From Lachnospiraceae bacterium XPB1003 (GTDB lineage: Bacteria > Bacillota > Clostridia > Lachnospirales > Lachnospiraceae), in assembly GCA_900102065.1 (NCBI GenBank), contig FMVK01000003.1, forward strand, positions 124,001 to 188,000: a DNA stretch of 64,000 nt. Direction: 5' to 3'. The notes beneath the pieces are model-generated. The model made no database searches and was not told the origin of the DNA. It was given only the letters and a program-made list of their open reading frames with translations. Position numbers and translations under genes: made by a program. Positions within the stretch are counted from its first letter, which is position 1. Every line of letters starts with the position of its first letter. Below are positions 1 through 10,193 of the stretch, one piece after another.

Positions 1-39
1 GGGAGTATATCCGGATGTCCGGGAGAAGGGAGAAGAAAA

Positions 40-1638
40 ATGAGCGTTAAATATGTATTCGTAACAGGTGGTGTTGTATCCGGACTCGGAAAGGGTATCA
101 CTGCGGCATCTCTGGGAAGACTCCTCAAAGCAAGAGGATATAAGGTGACCATGCAAAAATTCGATCCTTATCTTAATATCGATCCCGGAACCATGAATCC
201 AATTCAGCACGGAGAAGTATTCGTTACGGATGACGGTACGGAGACTGATCTTGATCTCGGTCATTACGAGAGATTCATAGATGAGAGCTTAAATAAGAAT
301 TCCAATGTCACCAGCGGAAAGGTTTACTGGTCTATACTTCAGAAGGAAAGAAGAGGAGACTTCGGCGGACATACAGTTCAGGTCATTCCTCATGTCACAA
401 ATGAGATAAAGTCCAGATTTTACAGAAATAATACTGACGATGATACTCATATCGCGATCATCGAGGTAGGCGGCACTGTGGGAGATATCGAATCACAGCC
501 ATTCCTGGAAGCTATAAGACAGTTTCAGCATGAAGTGGGACCTCAGAATTCGATGATAATCCTTGTTTCGCTCCTGCCTTATCTCAAGTGCTCGGAAGAA
601 TTAAAGACAAAGCCTACACAGGCGGCAGTTAAGACCATGCAGGGACTCGGTCTGCAGCCTGATGTGATAGTTGCCAGATCGGAAGTGGATTTTGATGATG
701 AGATCAGGGATAAGATAGCTCTTTTCTGCAATATCCCTTCATGTCATGTGCTCAAGAATCTGGATCTCCAGTTCCTTTATGAAGCGCCTCTTGCAATGGA
801 GAAAGAGAATCTTGCCCAGGCGGCATGCACATGTCTCGGACTTGAACAGAGAGAGCCTGATCTTGCCGACTGGAAGCATATGGTAGATGTCCTTTACAAC
901 CTCGATAAGACAGTGAAGATCGCCATCGTCGGAAAGTATACCCAGCTCCATGATGCTTATATAAGCGTAGTGGAAGCTTTAAAGCACGGCGGTATCGCCG
1001 CAAAGACCAAGGTGGACATCAAGTGGGTGGATTCCGAGACTGTAACAGATGAGACTGTGGACGGGATACTGGGGGATGTGAGCGGTATTCTTGTGCCGGG
1101 AGGTTTCGGTGACAGAGGCATACCCGGAATGATAACAGCCATCCGTTATGCAAGAGAGAAGAAAGTGCCCTTCTTGGGACTGTGTCTCGGAATGCAGTTA
1201 TCGATAGTGGAATTTGCACGTAACGTGTTGGGGCTGCATGATGCGGATTCAATTGAGTTCAATCCCGATACCGCACATCCGGTGATAGCTTTTCTTCCTG
1301 ATCACAGCAAGGATGATGATCTGGGCGGAACTCTGAGACTGGGTGCATATCCGTGTGTGCTCGAAGAGGGAACACTTGCTTACAGGCTTTACGGATCAAA
1401 GGATATCAGCGAGCGCCACCGCCACAGGTTCGAAGTAAATAATGATTACAGAGATGCCCTTATGAATGGTGGCTTAAGATTATGCGGTCTCTCTCCCGAT
1501 AACCGTATAGTGGAGATGATAGAGAATCCGGATTCGCCGTTCTTTATCGCTACTCAGGCACATCCCGAGCTTAAGTCAAGACCCAACAGACCTCATCCTC
1601 TTTTTGCAGGCTTTGTTGCGGCGGCTCTTGAGCATTGA
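40..1638 (+). CDS. pyrG: CTP synthase (glutamine hydrolysing)
   Basis: Converts UTP to CTP using ATP and glutamine-derived ammonia, the last step of cytosolic pyrimidine nucleotide synthesis. The 532-residue product has the usual family length and both domains. The N-terminal amidoligase domain starts with the glycine-rich nucleotide loop ([17 protein letters not shown], about residues 10-26). The C-terminal class I glutaminase carries the nucleophile elbow GLCLGMQ with Cys382, and the His-Glu pair in [10 protein letters not shown] near residue 511. The start is supported by a purine-rich ribosome site (AAGGGAGAAG) just upstream. The gene stands alone on the + strand; its promoter would lie left of the window. 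No obvious hairpin terminator follows it. Confidence 0.97.
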   Translation: MSVKYVFVTGGVVSGLGKGITAASLGRLLKARGYKVTMQKFDPYLNIDPGTMNPIQHGEVFVTDDGTETDLDLGHYERFIDESLNKNSNVTSGKVYWSILQKERRGDFGGHTVQVIPHVTNEIKSRFYRNNTDDDTHIAIIEVGGTVGDIESQPFLEAIRQFQHEVGPQNSMIILVSLLPYLKCSEELKTKPTQAAVKTMQGLGLQPDVIVARSEVDFDDEIRDKIALFCNIPSCHVLKNLDLQFLYEAPLAMEKENLAQAACTCLGLEQREPDLADWKHMVDVLYNLDKTVKIAIVGKYTQLHDAYISVVEALKHGGIAAKTKVDIKWVDSETVTDETVDGILGDVSGILVPGGFGDRGIPGMITAIRYAREKKVPFLGLCLGMQLSIVEFARNVLGLHDADSIEFNPDTAHPVIAFLPDHSKDDDLGGTLRLGAYPCVLEEGTLAYRLYGSKDISERHRHRFEVNNDYRDALMNGGLRLCGLSPDNRIVEMIENPDSPFFIATQAHPELKSRPNRPHPLFAGFVAAALEH

Positions 1639-1753
1639 GCGAAGACAAAAGGATAAACAGCCGTTCGTGCAATTGTGTGGTTTTACACCTTAAAAATTAT
1701 GCTTTTTTAATATAAAAAAAACGTATTCTGAATTTTATTCGTCATTATATACA

Positions 1754-1781
1754 TTGTTACAGGGTGACCTTTTGTTATAAA
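1754..1781 (+). promoter_or_regulatory. Candidate sigma-A promoter for phosphoketolase
   Basis: TTGTTA (1754-1759) and TATAAA (1776-1781) are separated by 16 bp in an A+T-rich gap. Transcription would begin around 1788, leaving a leader of about 40 nt before the phosphoketolase ATG at 1831. Confidence 0.55.
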
Positions 1782-1830
1782 ATGCTAATCGCGTAAAAAT
1801 AATATTCAAATTTTAATGAAGGAGCGGAAT

Positions 1831-4203
1831 ATGGCAGTAGACAAATTTTCAACGGATGAGTACTTATCCGACCTGAATGCATACTGGCGCGCTGCAAACT
1901 ATCTTGCTGCAACCCAGCTGTATCTGTTGGACAACCCCCTGCTCAGAGAGCCTCTGACAAGGGATCAGGTTAAGAAGAAGATCGTAGGACACTGGGGAAC
2001 AGTACCCGGACAGAACTTCATCTATGCACACATGGATCGTGCTATCAATAAGTTCGATCTTGATATGATCCTTATTTCAGGACCCGGCCACGGCGGAAAC
2101 TTCTTTGTAGCTAACTCTTATCTTGAGGGTACATACAGCGAAGTATATCCCAATATCAGCCAGGATATCGAAGGACTTAAGAGATTAAACAAGCAGTTCT
2201 CTTTCCCCGGCGGTATCTCCAGCCATGTTGCTCCCGAGACTCCCGGATCCATCAACGAAGGTGGTGAGCTTGGTTACTCTATCGCTCATGCTTTCGGTGC
2301 TGCATTCGATAACCCTGATCTTATCGCTACCGTTATCGTTGGTGACGGTGAGGCTGAGACAGGCCCTCTTGCAACTGCATGGCATTCAAACAAGTTCCTT
2401 AATGCAAAGACAGACGGTGCTGTTCTTCCCATTCTCCACATGAATGAGTACAAGATCAGCAATCCTACAGTTCTTTCTCATATTTCTCACGATGAGCTCC
2501 AGAGCTTCTTCCATGGATGCGGCTGGAAGCCTTACTTCGTAGAGGGTAGCGATCCCATGACAATGCACAAGCTTATGGCAGCAACTGTAGATAAGTGCAT
2601 CAAGGAGATCAAGGCTATCCAGAAGGATGCTCGTGAGAACGGCAATACAAAGAGACCTTTCTGGCCTATGATCGTTCTTCGTTCACCTAAGGGATGGACA
2701 GGTCCTAAGGTAGTAGACGGACTTCCTGTAGAGGGATCTTTCCGTGCTCACCAGGTTCCTATCACAATGGAGAAGCCTGAGCACATCGATCTTCTTAAGG
2801 AATGGCTCTTAAGCTACCATCCCGAAGAGCTCTTCGACGAGGAAGGACGTCTTGTTGAGAGACTTCGTTATATCGCTCCCAAGGGAGACAGACGTATCAG
2901 TGCTAATCCTCACGCTAACGGCGGTAAGCTCCTTCGTGACCTTCGCCTTCCTGATTTCAAGGATTATGCTCTTGATATCAAGAATCCCGGTGAGACAGAA
3001 GCACAGGATATGATCGAACTCGGCGGTTTCGTTCGTGATATCTTCAAGCTTAACAAGGATGCTCATAACTTCCGTATCTTCGGACCGGATGAGACAATGT
3101 CCAATCGTCTCTACAAGGTATTCGAAGAGACAAAGCGTGACTGGAACGGCGATTACCACGAGAAGGATGAGGATCTTGCAGTAGACGGAAGGATCATGGA
3201 TTCCTACTTAAGTGAGCATATGTGTGAAGGATGGCTTGAAGGTTACCTCCTTACAGGTCGTCACGGATTCTTCGCTTCTTACGAAGCATTCATCCGTGTT
3301 GTAGATTCCATGTGCGCACAGCATGCTAAGTGGCTCAAGGTTTGCAACGAGCTTCCCTGGAGACAGAAGATCGCTTCTCTCAACCTTATCCTTACATCAA
3401 ACGTATGGCAGCAGGACCACAACGGTTTCACACATCAGGATCCCGGATTCATGGATCACATTGCTAACAAGAAGGCAGACGTTGTACGTATCTATCTTCC
3501 GCCTGATGCCAACTGCTTACTTTCAACATTTGATCACTGCATCCGCAGTAAGAACTATGTAAACGTTATCGTAGCTTCCAAGCATCCCAGCCATCAGTGG
3601 CTTACCATGGAGCAGGCTGTTAAGCACTGCACACAGGGTATCGGTATCTGGGATTGGGCATCCAACGATCAGGGCGAAGAGCCTGATATCGTACTTGCAT
3701 GCTGCGGTGATACACCTACAAAGGAAGCTCTTGCAGCTGTTACTATCATCAGAGATAACCTTCCTGAGGTTAAGATCCGTTTCATCAACGTTATCGACCT
3801 TATGAAGCTTGAGCCTCACAGCAAGCATCCTCACGGCCTTACAGACGTTGATTACGATGCGCTCTTCACAAAGGATAAGCCTATCATCTTTGCTTTCCAT
3901 GGCTATCCTACACTTGTACACGAGCTTACATACAACCGTCACAACCGCAACTTAAGCGTTCACGGTTATCAGGAAGAGGGTACTATCACAACTCCGTTCG
4001 ATATGAGAGTTCAGAACGAGATCGACCGTTACCACCTTGTAATGGATATGATCAATCACCTTCCTCAGCTCGGTAACAGAGGCGCATATCTCCTTCAGCA
4101 GATGAGAGATACTCTTGTTGCTCACGATCAGTACATCGCTGAGTACGGTCAGGATCTTCCTGAAGTACGTGACTGGAAGTGGCATACACCCGAGGATAAG
4201 TAA
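1831..4203 (+). CDS. xfp: Xylulose-5-phosphate/fructose-6-phosphate phosphoketolase
   Basis: TPP-dependent enzyme cleaving xylulose-5-P (and often fructose-6-P) with phosphate to acetyl-phosphate plus an aldose phosphate, the key step of the phosphoketolase pathway in the cytosol. The 790-residue length matches the family. The N-terminal half shows GPGHGGNFF and the TPP/Mg site [14 protein letters not shown]; the C-terminal half carries the transketolase-like pyrimidine and C-terminal domains. An in-frame ATG at 1816 exists, but the ribosome site GAAGGAGCG (1818-1826) lies between the two ATGs and fixes the start at 1831. Codon use is strikingly biased (CGT for Arg, CTT/CTC for Leu, GCT, AAC, ATC) compared with AGA-rich neighbours, a sign of very high expression. 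It has its own promoter and strong terminator, so it is probably monocistronic. Confidence 0.96.
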   Translation: MAVDKFSTDEYLSDLNAYWRAANYLAATQLYLLDNPLLREPLTRDQVKKKIVGHWGTVPGQNFIYAHMDRAINKFDLDMILISGPGHGGNFFVANSYLEGTYSEVYPNISQDIEGLKRLNKQFSFPGGISSHVAPETPGSINEGGELGYSIAHAFGAAFDNPDLIATVIVGDGEAETGPLATAWHSNKFLNAKTDGAVLPILHMNEYKISNPTVLSHISHDELQSFFHGCGWKPYFVEGSDPMTMHKLMAATVDKCIKEIKAIQKDARENGNTKRPFWPMIVLRSPKGWTGPKVVDGLPVEGSFRAHQVPITMEKPEHIDLLKEWLLSYHPEELFDEEGRLVERLRYIAPKGDRRISANPHANGGKLLRDLRLPDFKDYALDIKNPGETEAQDMIELGGFVRDIFKLNKDAHNFRIFGPDETMSNRLYKVFEETKRDWNGDYHEKDEDLAVDGRIMDSYLSEHMCEGWLEGYLLTGRHGFFASYEAFIRVVDSMCAQHAKWLKVCNELPWRQKIASLNLILTSNVWQQDHNGFTHQDPGFMDHIANKKADVVRIYLPPDANCLLSTFDHCIRSKNYVNVIVASKHPSHQWLTMEQAVKHCTQGIGIWDWASNDQGEEPDIVLACCGDTPTKEALAAVTIIRDNLPEVKIRFINVIDLMKLEPHSKHPHGLTDVDYDALFTKDKPIIFAFHGYPTLVHELTYNRHNRNLSVHGYQEEGTITTPFDMRVQNEIDRYHLVMDMINHLPQLGNRGAYLLQQMRDTLVAHDQYIAEYGQDLPEVRDWKWHTPEDK

Positions 4204-4227
4204 TTCCTGCCATATTTAAGTTTTCAG

Positions 4228-4261
4228 AGAGGACATCCGATACAGGATGTCCTCTTTTTTG
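4228..4261 (+). terminator. Rho-independent terminator after xfp
   Basis: A perfect 11-bp stem (AGAGGACATCC at 4228-4238 paired with 4245-4255) with a 6-nt loop is followed directly by a run of T residues, 24 nt after the xfp stop codon. Confidence 0.93.
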
Positions 4262-4381
4262 TACACGATAATCGCCTGTTTTTTATATGATAATCTTCTG
4301 TTTTATGGTATAAAAAAACTAGAGTGTAATGTGGGGAAATGTTTTAAATGTTCAGATGGTAAGACCTTAAAGGAGGGCAGC

Positions 4382-5509
4382 ATGGCAGATGTTTCAAAGG
4401 TGTTTTTTACGGATTTCAGAACAGTGGCTGGAGTACCCCTTACAAAAAAACTGCAAAAGCTTATCAGGATGGCGGAAATAGGGGATATCGACATGGATGG
4501 CAAATTTGTTGCCATCAAGATGCATTTCGGTGAATTGGGAAATCTTGCTTATCTCAGACCCAATTATGCCAAGGCTGTAGCAGATGTGGTCAAGGAACTG
4601 GGCGGTAAGCCTTTCCTTACGGATTGTAATACTCTTTATCCCGGATCAAGAAAGAATGCGCTGGACCATCTCGACTGCGCACAGGAGAACGGATTCAACG
4701 AGATCACTACGGGATGTCATGTGATAATAGGCGACGGCCTCAGAGGTACCGATGATGTGGTAGTACCTGTAAGGAACGGCGAATATTGCAAGGAAGCGTA
4801 TATCGGCAGAGCGCTGATGGACGCGGATATTTTCATTTCTCTGACACATTTCAAAGGCCATGAAGCAACAGGATTCGGCGGAACACTCAAGAATATCGGA
4901 ATGGGAGGCGGGTCGCGTGCCGGCAAGATGCAGCAGCACAATCAGGGCAAGCCTCATGTAAACGAAGCACTTTGCCGCAATTGTAAGCGCTGTGCAATGG
5001 AGTGCGGAAGTGATGCCATTTCATATGATTCCGGTAAGGCATATATCGATCCCGATATCTGCAAGGGATGCGGACGATGCATAGGAGCATGTGCATTTGA
5101 TGCTATTTTCAACAGTAACGGCAATGCTAATTCGATTTTGGGCTGCAAGATCGCTGAGTATACACAGGCTATCTGCGATAACAGACCGACATTCCATATA
5201 AGTCTCATCACGGATATTTCACCAAATTGTGACTGCCACGGAGAAAATGATGCACCTATCCTTCCGGATGTGGGGATGCTTGCATCCTTCGATCCCGTAG
5301 CGCTTGATATGGCATGCGCAGATCTGTGTCAGAAGGCCGAACCTATCAGGAATTCTCAGCTGGGTGATAATCTTGCTGATCCTCATCATGAGCATCATCA
5401 TGATCACTGGCTGGATAACAACCCGAATATCAGCTGGAAAGAGACTCTTGAGCATGGAGAAAAGATCGGGCTCGGAACGAGGAATTACGAGCTGATCACG
5501 ATGAAATAA
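4382..5509 (+). CDS. DUF362 protein with two 4Fe-4S ferredoxin motifs
   Basis: A 375-residue cytosolic iron-sulfur protein. Residues about 1-185 match the DUF362 fold. The middle carries two ferredoxin motifs, CRNCKRCAMEC and CKGCGRCIGAC, each CxxCxxCxxxC, predicted to bind two 4Fe-4S clusters. A His-rich segment (HHEHHHDHW) lies near the C-terminus. Members of this family are common in anaerobes and are thought to act in electron transfer, but no reaction is established. The reading frame is open back to 4247, but the 45 extra codons are unlike the family, and AAGGAGGGC lies just before the ATG at 4382, so that start is used. The gene follows the xfp terminator and is probably transcribed separately. 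Confidence 0.88.
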   Translation: MADVSKVFFTDFRTVAGVPLTKKLQKLIRMAEIGDIDMDGKFVAIKMHFGELGNLAYLRPNYAKAVADVVKELGGKPFLTDCNTLYPGSRKNALDHLDCAQENGFNEITTGCHVIIGDGLRGTDDVVVPVRNGEYCKEAYIGRALMDADIFISLTHFKGHEATGFGGTLKNIGMGGGSRAGKMQQHNQGKPHVNEALCRNCKRCAMECGSDAISYDSGKAYIDPDICKGCGRCIGACAFDAIFNSNGNANSILGCKIAEYTQAICDNRPTFHISLITDISPNCDCHGENDAPILPDVGMLASFDPVALDMACADLCQKAEPIRNSQLGDNLADPHHEHHHDHWLDNNPNISWKETLEHGEKIGLGTRNYELITMK

Positions 5510-5654
5510 AAGGCTGCTGCAGATCATTGCGGATAAGATAAACGTAAAGTAAAATCAGAATAACTGTTAAAATCTGTTCGGATACTTGCCGGACGGGGGA
5601 TTAGAGTACAAATATAAACTGCTGAAATGCAGTAAAAAAGGGGGAGATACCCAA

Positions 5655-7925
5655 ATGAATAAAAAAGAACGTGAAAGAAAAGTTGAAGCACTGCTTTCCG
5701 AGATCACACTTGAAGAAAAGATCGGAATGATACACGGATCCGAGTTCTTTAAGAGTGCCGGAGTAGAGAGGCTGGGAATACCTCCCATAGTTTACTCTGA
5801 CGGACCTAACGGTGTCAGAAAAGATTTTGAACCCGCCAGGATGAAGGAAAAGGGAACTACCGCCGATGAGGTCGGATGCGGTCCCTGCAATACTTCCATT
5901 GCATCCACTTGGAACAGGTCGCTTGCGTGGGGAAGCGGCAGGATGCTTGGTGAGGAAGCCAGAGGCAGAGGAAAAGATATGATCCTCGCTCCGGGTATCA
6001 ATATCAAGAGAAACCCTTTATGCGGACGTAACTTTGAGTATATGAGCGAAGATCCTTATCTGATCTCAGAACTTGTGGTTCCTCTCATCGAGGGTATTCA
6101 GGAGACGGATGTTTCGGCATGTGTAAAGCATTTCGCATGCAATGCTCAGGAGTATGAGCGTTTCATGGTAAATGTTGAAGTCAGCGACAGAGCCCTCAGG
6201 GAGATTTATTTCCCGGGATTTGAAGCCGCTGTTAAGAAGGCTAAGACCAGAGCTCTTATGGGGGCTTATAATCTTGTCCGCGGTTCACATGCAAGCCAGA
6301 ACAAGTGGCTCCTTACGGATGTACTTCGTAAAGAGTGGAAATATAACGGCCTCGTAGTTTCTGACTGGGGCGCAATTCATGATACGAAGGCAGCTGCGGA
6401 AAGCGGACTGGATGTAGAGATGGCAGTCATCCCCGAGTTCGATGACTACTATATGGCGAAGCCGCTTCTTAAGGCTGTTAAGGCAGGGGAGATCGATGAG
6501 AGCCTTGTCGATGAAAAGGTACGCAATATCATCAGATTCCTTATCAACATCAGAAAGATCGATGTAGAGATCAAAAAGACCGCAGGAGGAAAGGAAAGCG
6601 CAAGAGCCGTTCCCGTTCCCGAGAGGAACAGAGGAACTTATTCCAATCCCGCACATGCGATGCGTGCACTGGATACCGCAAGGGAGTCAGTGATACTTCT
6701 CAAGAATGAGGACAAGAGACTTCCCATTCTTCCCGAGAAGGCTAAGAAGATACTGGTTATCGGTGATAATGCGGACAGGAAGCATTCGGATGCAGGCGGA
6801 AGCGCAGAAGTCAAAGCATTGTTCGAGGTTACACCGCTTCTTGGTATAACAAAGAGCTATGGCGGAAATACGGTTGTTGATTATGCCAGAGGCTATTATG
6901 TTCCGGAGGAGAAGAAGTATGCTCCGGATGAGCAGATGCCTTGGGAAGAGTATATCAAGATGAGTAAAGCCAAGGATCCCCGTTATTCCAGAACCTATTC
7001 TGCTGACGAGAAGAAGCTGATAAAGAAGCTGAAGGCAGAAGCTCTTGCTCTTGCAGCGGAATATGATGAGGTCATATTTGTCGGCGGTCTCAATCACGAA
7101 TATGATGTGGAAGATAAGGACAGGAGGGACATGAAGCTTCCTTTCGGTCAGGATGAGCTGATAAATGATCTTCTTGATGTTAATCCCAATATGGTCATCG
7201 TCATGTTCGCAGGAAGCCCTGTTGATATGACAGCATGGTCAGACAGAGCAAAAGCAATAGTCCTTATGGCATATAACGGTATGGAGGGCGGAAGCGCACT
7301 TGGTGAAGTGATAAGCGGAAAAGTTAATCCTTCCGGAAAGCTTCCCGAGACTCTTCCTATGGGATTCGAGAATACTCCCGTGGCTCATTTCGGAGAATAT
7401 CCCGGAAGAAAGCTTACAAAGGAAGAAAGCGGCAGGATCAATGCAAATATTACCCAGACATTTAATGAGGGTGTATTTGTGGGATATCGTTATTATGAGA
7501 AGTTTAACGTTCCGGTGCAGTTCCCCTTCGGTCACGGACTCTCATATACAAAGTTTACATACAGAGGTCTGTCGATAAAGGATGTGAAGGGCAAGCCGGT
7601 TGATAAGAGAAAGATGAGCGACGGGCTCTTCGTGGTAAGCGTAAAGGTAAAGAATACCGGCGATACCTGCGGCAAGGAGACAGTTCAGTTCTATACAGGT
7701 GAAGCTAATCCTTCCAAAGATAATCCTGTAAAGGAACTTAACGGATTTGAAAAGATCGAGCTTAAGCCCGGCGAGGAGAAGACGGTAAGCGTTGTTCTTC
7801 CCGTAAAAGCGTTCTCTCATTATGATGAGAGTGTTGGTGACTGGGTAATGATGAAAGGCGAGATGAAGATCTATGCCGCATCATCATCGGCAGATGTAAG
7901 ACTTACCAAGAATGTGAAGATCTGA
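5655..7925 (+). CDS. Beta-glucosidase, glycoside hydrolase family 3
   Basis: Retaining GH3 enzyme, likely removing terminal beta-linked glucose (or xylose) from oligosaccharides. The 756-residue product has the N-terminal TIM-barrel domain with KHFACN and the nucleophile motif VVSDWGA (Asp237). An alpha/beta sandwich follows (GDNADRKHSDAGGSAEV, then GGLNHEYDVEDKDR), and a C-terminal fibronectin-III-like domain (VKVKNTGDTCGKETVQ). No signal peptide is seen, so imported oligosaccharides are the likely substrate. The frame is open to 5586, but a GGGGGAGA ribosome site sits before the ATG at 5655 and the domain starts right after it. The sugar specificity cannot be read from sequence. It is closed by a very strong terminator. 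Confidence 0.94.
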   Translation: MNKKERERKVEALLSEITLEEKIGMIHGSEFFKSAGVERLGIPPIVYSDGPNGVRKDFEPARMKEKGTTADEVGCGPCNTSIASTWNRSLAWGSGRMLGEEARGRGKDMILAPGINIKRNPLCGRNFEYMSEDPYLISELVVPLIEGIQETDVSACVKHFACNAQEYERFMVNVEVSDRALREIYFPGFEAAVKKAKTRALMGAYNLVRGSHASQNKWLLTDVLRKEWKYNGLVVSDWGAIHDTKAAAESGLDVEMAVIPEFDDYYMAKPLLKAVKAGEIDESLVDEKVRNIIRFLINIRKIDVEIKKTAGGKESARAVPVPERNRGTYSNPAHAMRALDTARESVILLKNEDKRLPILPEKAKKILVIGDNADRKHSDAGGSAEVKALFEVTPLLGITKSYGGNTVVDYARGYYVPEEKKYAPDEQMPWEEYIKMSKAKDPRYSRTYSADEKKLIKKLKAEALALAAEYDEVIFVGGLNHEYDVEDKDRRDMKLPFGQDELINDLLDVNPNMVIVMFAGSPVDMTAWSDRAKAIVLMAYNGMEGGSALGEVISGKVNPSGKLPETLPMGFENTPVAHFGEYPGRKLTKEESGRINANITQTFNEGVFVGYRYYEKFNVPVQFPFGHGLSYTKFTYRGLSIKDVKGKPVDKRKMSDGLFVVSVKVKNTGDTCGKETVQFYTGEANPSKDNPVKELNGFEKIELKPGEEKTVSVVLPVKAFSHYDESVGDWVMMKGEMKIYAASSSADVRLTKNVKI

Positions 7926-7939
7926 GTATCAAGACAAAT

Positions 7940-7982
7940 AGACAATAAAAAAGGCATAGCTTCTATGCCTTTTTTATTGTCT
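7940..7982 (+). terminator. Perfect 20-bp hairpin terminator after GH3 gene
   Basis: Bases 7940-7959 pair perfectly with 7963-7982 around the 3-nt loop CTT. The GC core is GGCATAG/CTATGCC and is flanked by an A6 run on one side and T6 on the other, so it can act in either direction. It begins 15 nt after the GH3 stop codon. Confidence 0.93.
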
Positions 7983-8199
7983 GCATTATGGAGTCGGTTT
8001 CGTGAATCAGGTCTTTTCATTTCCTTCTCAAAGGTGTTAGAATATAAAAGTAGGTTCATTTGGGTACAGTTAGGCATTTCGCCGGAGCAATTCGCTCAGT
8101 TTCCCTATTTATTTTTGATTGGCTTATGAACTGTAATTTTTGTATTTTTCTTTTGTGCTTGGATGGACTTTATGAAAACGGTAGTCTGATTTTGGTACG
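7983..8199 (+). other. Intergenic leader, no gene seen
   Basis: About 217 bases between the terminator and the ribosome site of the Rpn gene. No ORF with coding character, repeat or clear hairpin was seen. AATATAAAA near 8040 could be part of a promoter, but no matching -35 box was found. Confidence 0.4.
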
Positions 8200-8210
8200 G
8201 AGGAAAATGA

Positions 8211-9185
8211 ATGGGTAAAAAGAAAACAAAGAAAGCGCGGCTGTATTCTGATATTGCATATGATGATGCATTCAGAACCATGGAAACAGAATGTAATGAT
8301 CTACTTATACCGTTTGTGAATTATATTTTCAAAGAAGATTACGGTAAAGATGCAGTGATAATCCGTATGCGGAATGAACAATTTATTGAGCATGGTGATC
8401 ATTCTGATTCTAAAAGAATTACGGATTCAAATTTTGAGATAAGCCAATATGATGTTTCAAAAAAATATCATCTTGAGTGTGAGAGTAAAGCATATGATGG
8501 GACAATACTTGTGAGATTTTTTGAGTATGACTCACAGATAGCGCTGTCCGGAGCTGAAAAAAATTATGCAGAACTTAAGGTGAAAATACCGAATTCGGGA
8601 CTGTTTCTTTTGCGGGAAGCAAAGAATATTCCGGAACGGCTGAAGATTATTATTGAAACACCTGAGGGCAGTACTTCATATCATGTGGAAGTGATAAGGG
8701 AGTCAGATTTTACTGTTGATAGTATTTTTGAAAAACGATTATATCTTCTTATTCCGTTTTATATATTTAATTATGAGAAGGAGTTGGCAGATATAAATGC
8801 AAATGCGGATAGAACAGAATTGATGGTAGGACTCTACCGTGACATCATGTCAAGACTTGATGAAGAGCATGAAGTGGGACGGTTGTCATCGCTATCATAC
8901 GGTGTTATCATAAGGTTAACACATAAAGTCATATATAAGTTTCTGATGAAACATAGGAATTTACAGGAGAAAGTGGGTGATTTTATGGGTGGTAAAGTAT
9001 TGGAACTCCCGGAGATAAGAGCTTTTCATGAGGGAAAAGCTGCTGGTATTAAGGAAGGAAACTATGAGGCAATCTCTCGCATGCTTCTTTCAGGTAAAAC
9101 TGTCGAAGAGATAGTCGATTTTTGCGGTTATTCTGTTGAACAGGTTAAATCAGTGGAAGATCAGCTTCTTGTATCTGCAGAGTGA
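8211..9185 (+). CDS. Rpn family PD-(D/E)XK nuclease (transposase-like)
   Basis: A 324-residue protein of the Rpn / PDDEXK_2 group, recombination-promoting nucleases annotated as putative transposases. N-terminal residues read SDIAYDDAFRTM, as in the family. The PD-(D/E)XK core is visible as TDSNFEI followed by HLECESKAYDG, giving Asp and Glu-x-Lys catalytic positions. The C-terminus (GKAAGIKEGNYEAISRMLL, then GKTVEEIVDFCGYSVEQV) is the small helical tail common in the family. The start is set by ACGGAGGAAAA before ATG 8211. No inverted repeats or target duplications were found at the borders, so there is no evidence of a mobile unit. Codon use is more A+T-rich than in the GH3 gene, suggesting acquisition. 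Confidence 0.85.
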   Translation: MGKKKTKKARLYSDIAYDDAFRTMETECNDLLIPFVNYIFKEDYGKDAVIIRMRNEQFIEHGDHSDSKRITDSNFEISQYDVSKKYHLECESKAYDGTILVRFFEYDSQIALSGAEKNYAELKVKIPNSGLFLLREAKNIPERLKIIIETPEGSTSYHVEVIRESDFTVDSIFEKRLYLLIPFYIFNYEKELADINANADRTELMVGLYRDIMSRLDEEHEVGRLSSLSYGVIIRLTHKVIYKFLMKHRNLQEKVGDFMGGKVLELPEIRAFHEGKAAGIKEGNYEAISRMLLSGKTVEEIVDFCGYSVEQVKSVEDQLLVSAE

Positions 9186-9270
9186 TGCAAAGTTTTGACG
9201 AAACGCGGGATATATTTGGCATGTGATCCGGCCGTATAAGTTGTTTTTATCCGATTTTACTAAGGATTAA

Positions 9271-9308
9271 AAAATGAGAGGCGTGACATCAGTCATGCCT
9301 CTCATTTT
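9271..9308. terminator. Bidirectional terminator between Rpn and phosphatase genes
   Basis: A 17-bp stem with one G-T wobble (9271-9287 with 9292-9308) and a 4-nt loop ATCA. T residues follow on both strands (the longer T6 run is on the minus strand). It serves the convergent genes; the stop codon of the minus-strand gene (9289-9291) falls in the loop, so one arm is also coding. Confidence 0.88.
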
Positions 9309-10023
9309 CATTGTCATAGCATTCGCAGAATCTGGCGGAGAATGAGGGCTCTGCACCGCCTGCATAGAGATGGGATACGTCTCCGTAACCAAGGCAGCGG
9401 AAATGTGCGATGCCTTCACGACGCTCTTCGGTCACGACTGTGGTCACCGAAGAGGGAAGCGCGCAGAGACCGTGCCAGAGTATCATTGGAGAGATGTTTA
9501 ACAGATATGATAAAAGCAGGGTCTTGCATCCGAAATGGGTGAAAAATACGATGGTATCGTTATTCGGGCGTGTTGCATTAAACCACTTTCCGTTACGTTC
9601 ATATCCGTGATCGGCTAAAAATGTGTCAAAGCTTTTTACAACATGTTCATAGTTCGCACGAAGGTTATTTTCCATAAACAGGGGATGGTCTGTCCAGTGA
9701 TCCCTGTCATAGAAGGCCTCATTGTTCATCCAGTCGGCAGGAAGCCAGTCCCATGCCATACCGGGATGTTCCTTTTCTTTGTCGGGGCGTACGACTTTGG
9801 TGTCAAATTCTCTGAGCCAATCTAAAGTGATCGCTTCTTTTCCCAGTTTTTTAAGAGAGGGTGCTGCGGTAGCCTGAGCTCTGCCTAAAGGGGATACATA
9901 GAATTCCTTTGCACCGAGCTTTTCCACACGGGGAACCAGAAGTTCGGCTTCTCTTCGGCCGGTTTCCGTAAGAGTATCATTTTCGTAATCGGGGTCACCG
10001 TGACGGATAAAAATTAGTTTCAT
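9289..10023 (-). CDS. Histidine phosphatase (phosphoglycerate-mutase-like)
   Basis: A 244-residue member of the histidine phosphatase superfamily. The N-terminus MKLIFIRHGDPDY carries the RHG motif whose His is phosphorylated in catalysis. LTETGRREAE and SPLGRAQATA supply the second Arg and the downstream helix, and FFTHFG holds the second catalytic His. The substrate cannot be told; family members include broad-specificity phosphatases and mutases. It is convergent with the Rpn gene and divergent from the TPP-enzyme gene, with GGAGGTAG (reverse strand) just before the start codon. The C-terminal residues are encoded inside the terminator stem. Confidence 0.9.
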   Translation of the reverse strand: MKLIFIRHGDPDYENDTLTETGRREAELLVPRVEKLGAKEFYVSPLGRAQATAAPSLKKLGKEAITLDWLREFDTKVVRPDKEKEHPGMAWDWLPADWMNNEAFYDRDHWTDHPLFMENNLRANYEHVVKSFDTFLADHGYERNGKWFNATRPNNDTIVFFTHFGCKTLLLSYLLNISPMILWHGLCALPSSVTTVVTEERREGIAHFRCLGYGDVSHLYAGGAEPSFSARFCECYDNENERHD

Positions 10024-10149
10024 TATCTACCTCCTGGCTGAGCGCTTTGCGGTCAGTTGCAACCGGCAGCGCGAAAAATCATGTACAGGAAATCATTATA
10101 AACGAAATAGCCGGATCCTGTATATTGCTTTAAAAACATGCAGTTTTTG

Positions 10150-10158
10150 TGGTAAAAT
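10150..10158 (+). promoter_or_regulatory. Possible extended -10 promoter for glycan operon
   Basis: TGG followed by TAAAAT (10153-10158) fits an extended -10 element about 35 nt before the first gene of the long glycan operon. No convincing -35 hexamer lies at the right distance, so the call is weak. Confidence 0.35.
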
Positions 10159-10193
10159 AGCTTTGTATGACTGAACTATTTTGAGGTGAAAAA

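Noticed and set aside
1639-1750. GTGT/ACAC mini-hairpin and T6/A8 runs after pyrG as a terminator
   Set aside because: The stem is only 4 bp and is separated from the T run, so it does not meet a reasonable terminator pattern.
5219-5527. Several 60-100 codon minus-strand frames under the DUF362, xfp and pyrG genes
   Set aside because: They lie opposite well-supported genes, have no ribosome sites and no recognisable domains; they reflect low stop frequency on the other strand.
8211-9185. Rpn gene as part of an insertion sequence
   Set aside because: No terminal inverted repeats or target-site duplication were found on either side, so only the gene is reported.
9424-9454. Inverted repeat CTCTTCGGT/ACCGAAGAG inside the histidine phosphatase gene
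   Set aside because: It encodes an ordinary SSVTTVVTEER stretch and has no T run; probably a chance result of codon choice.
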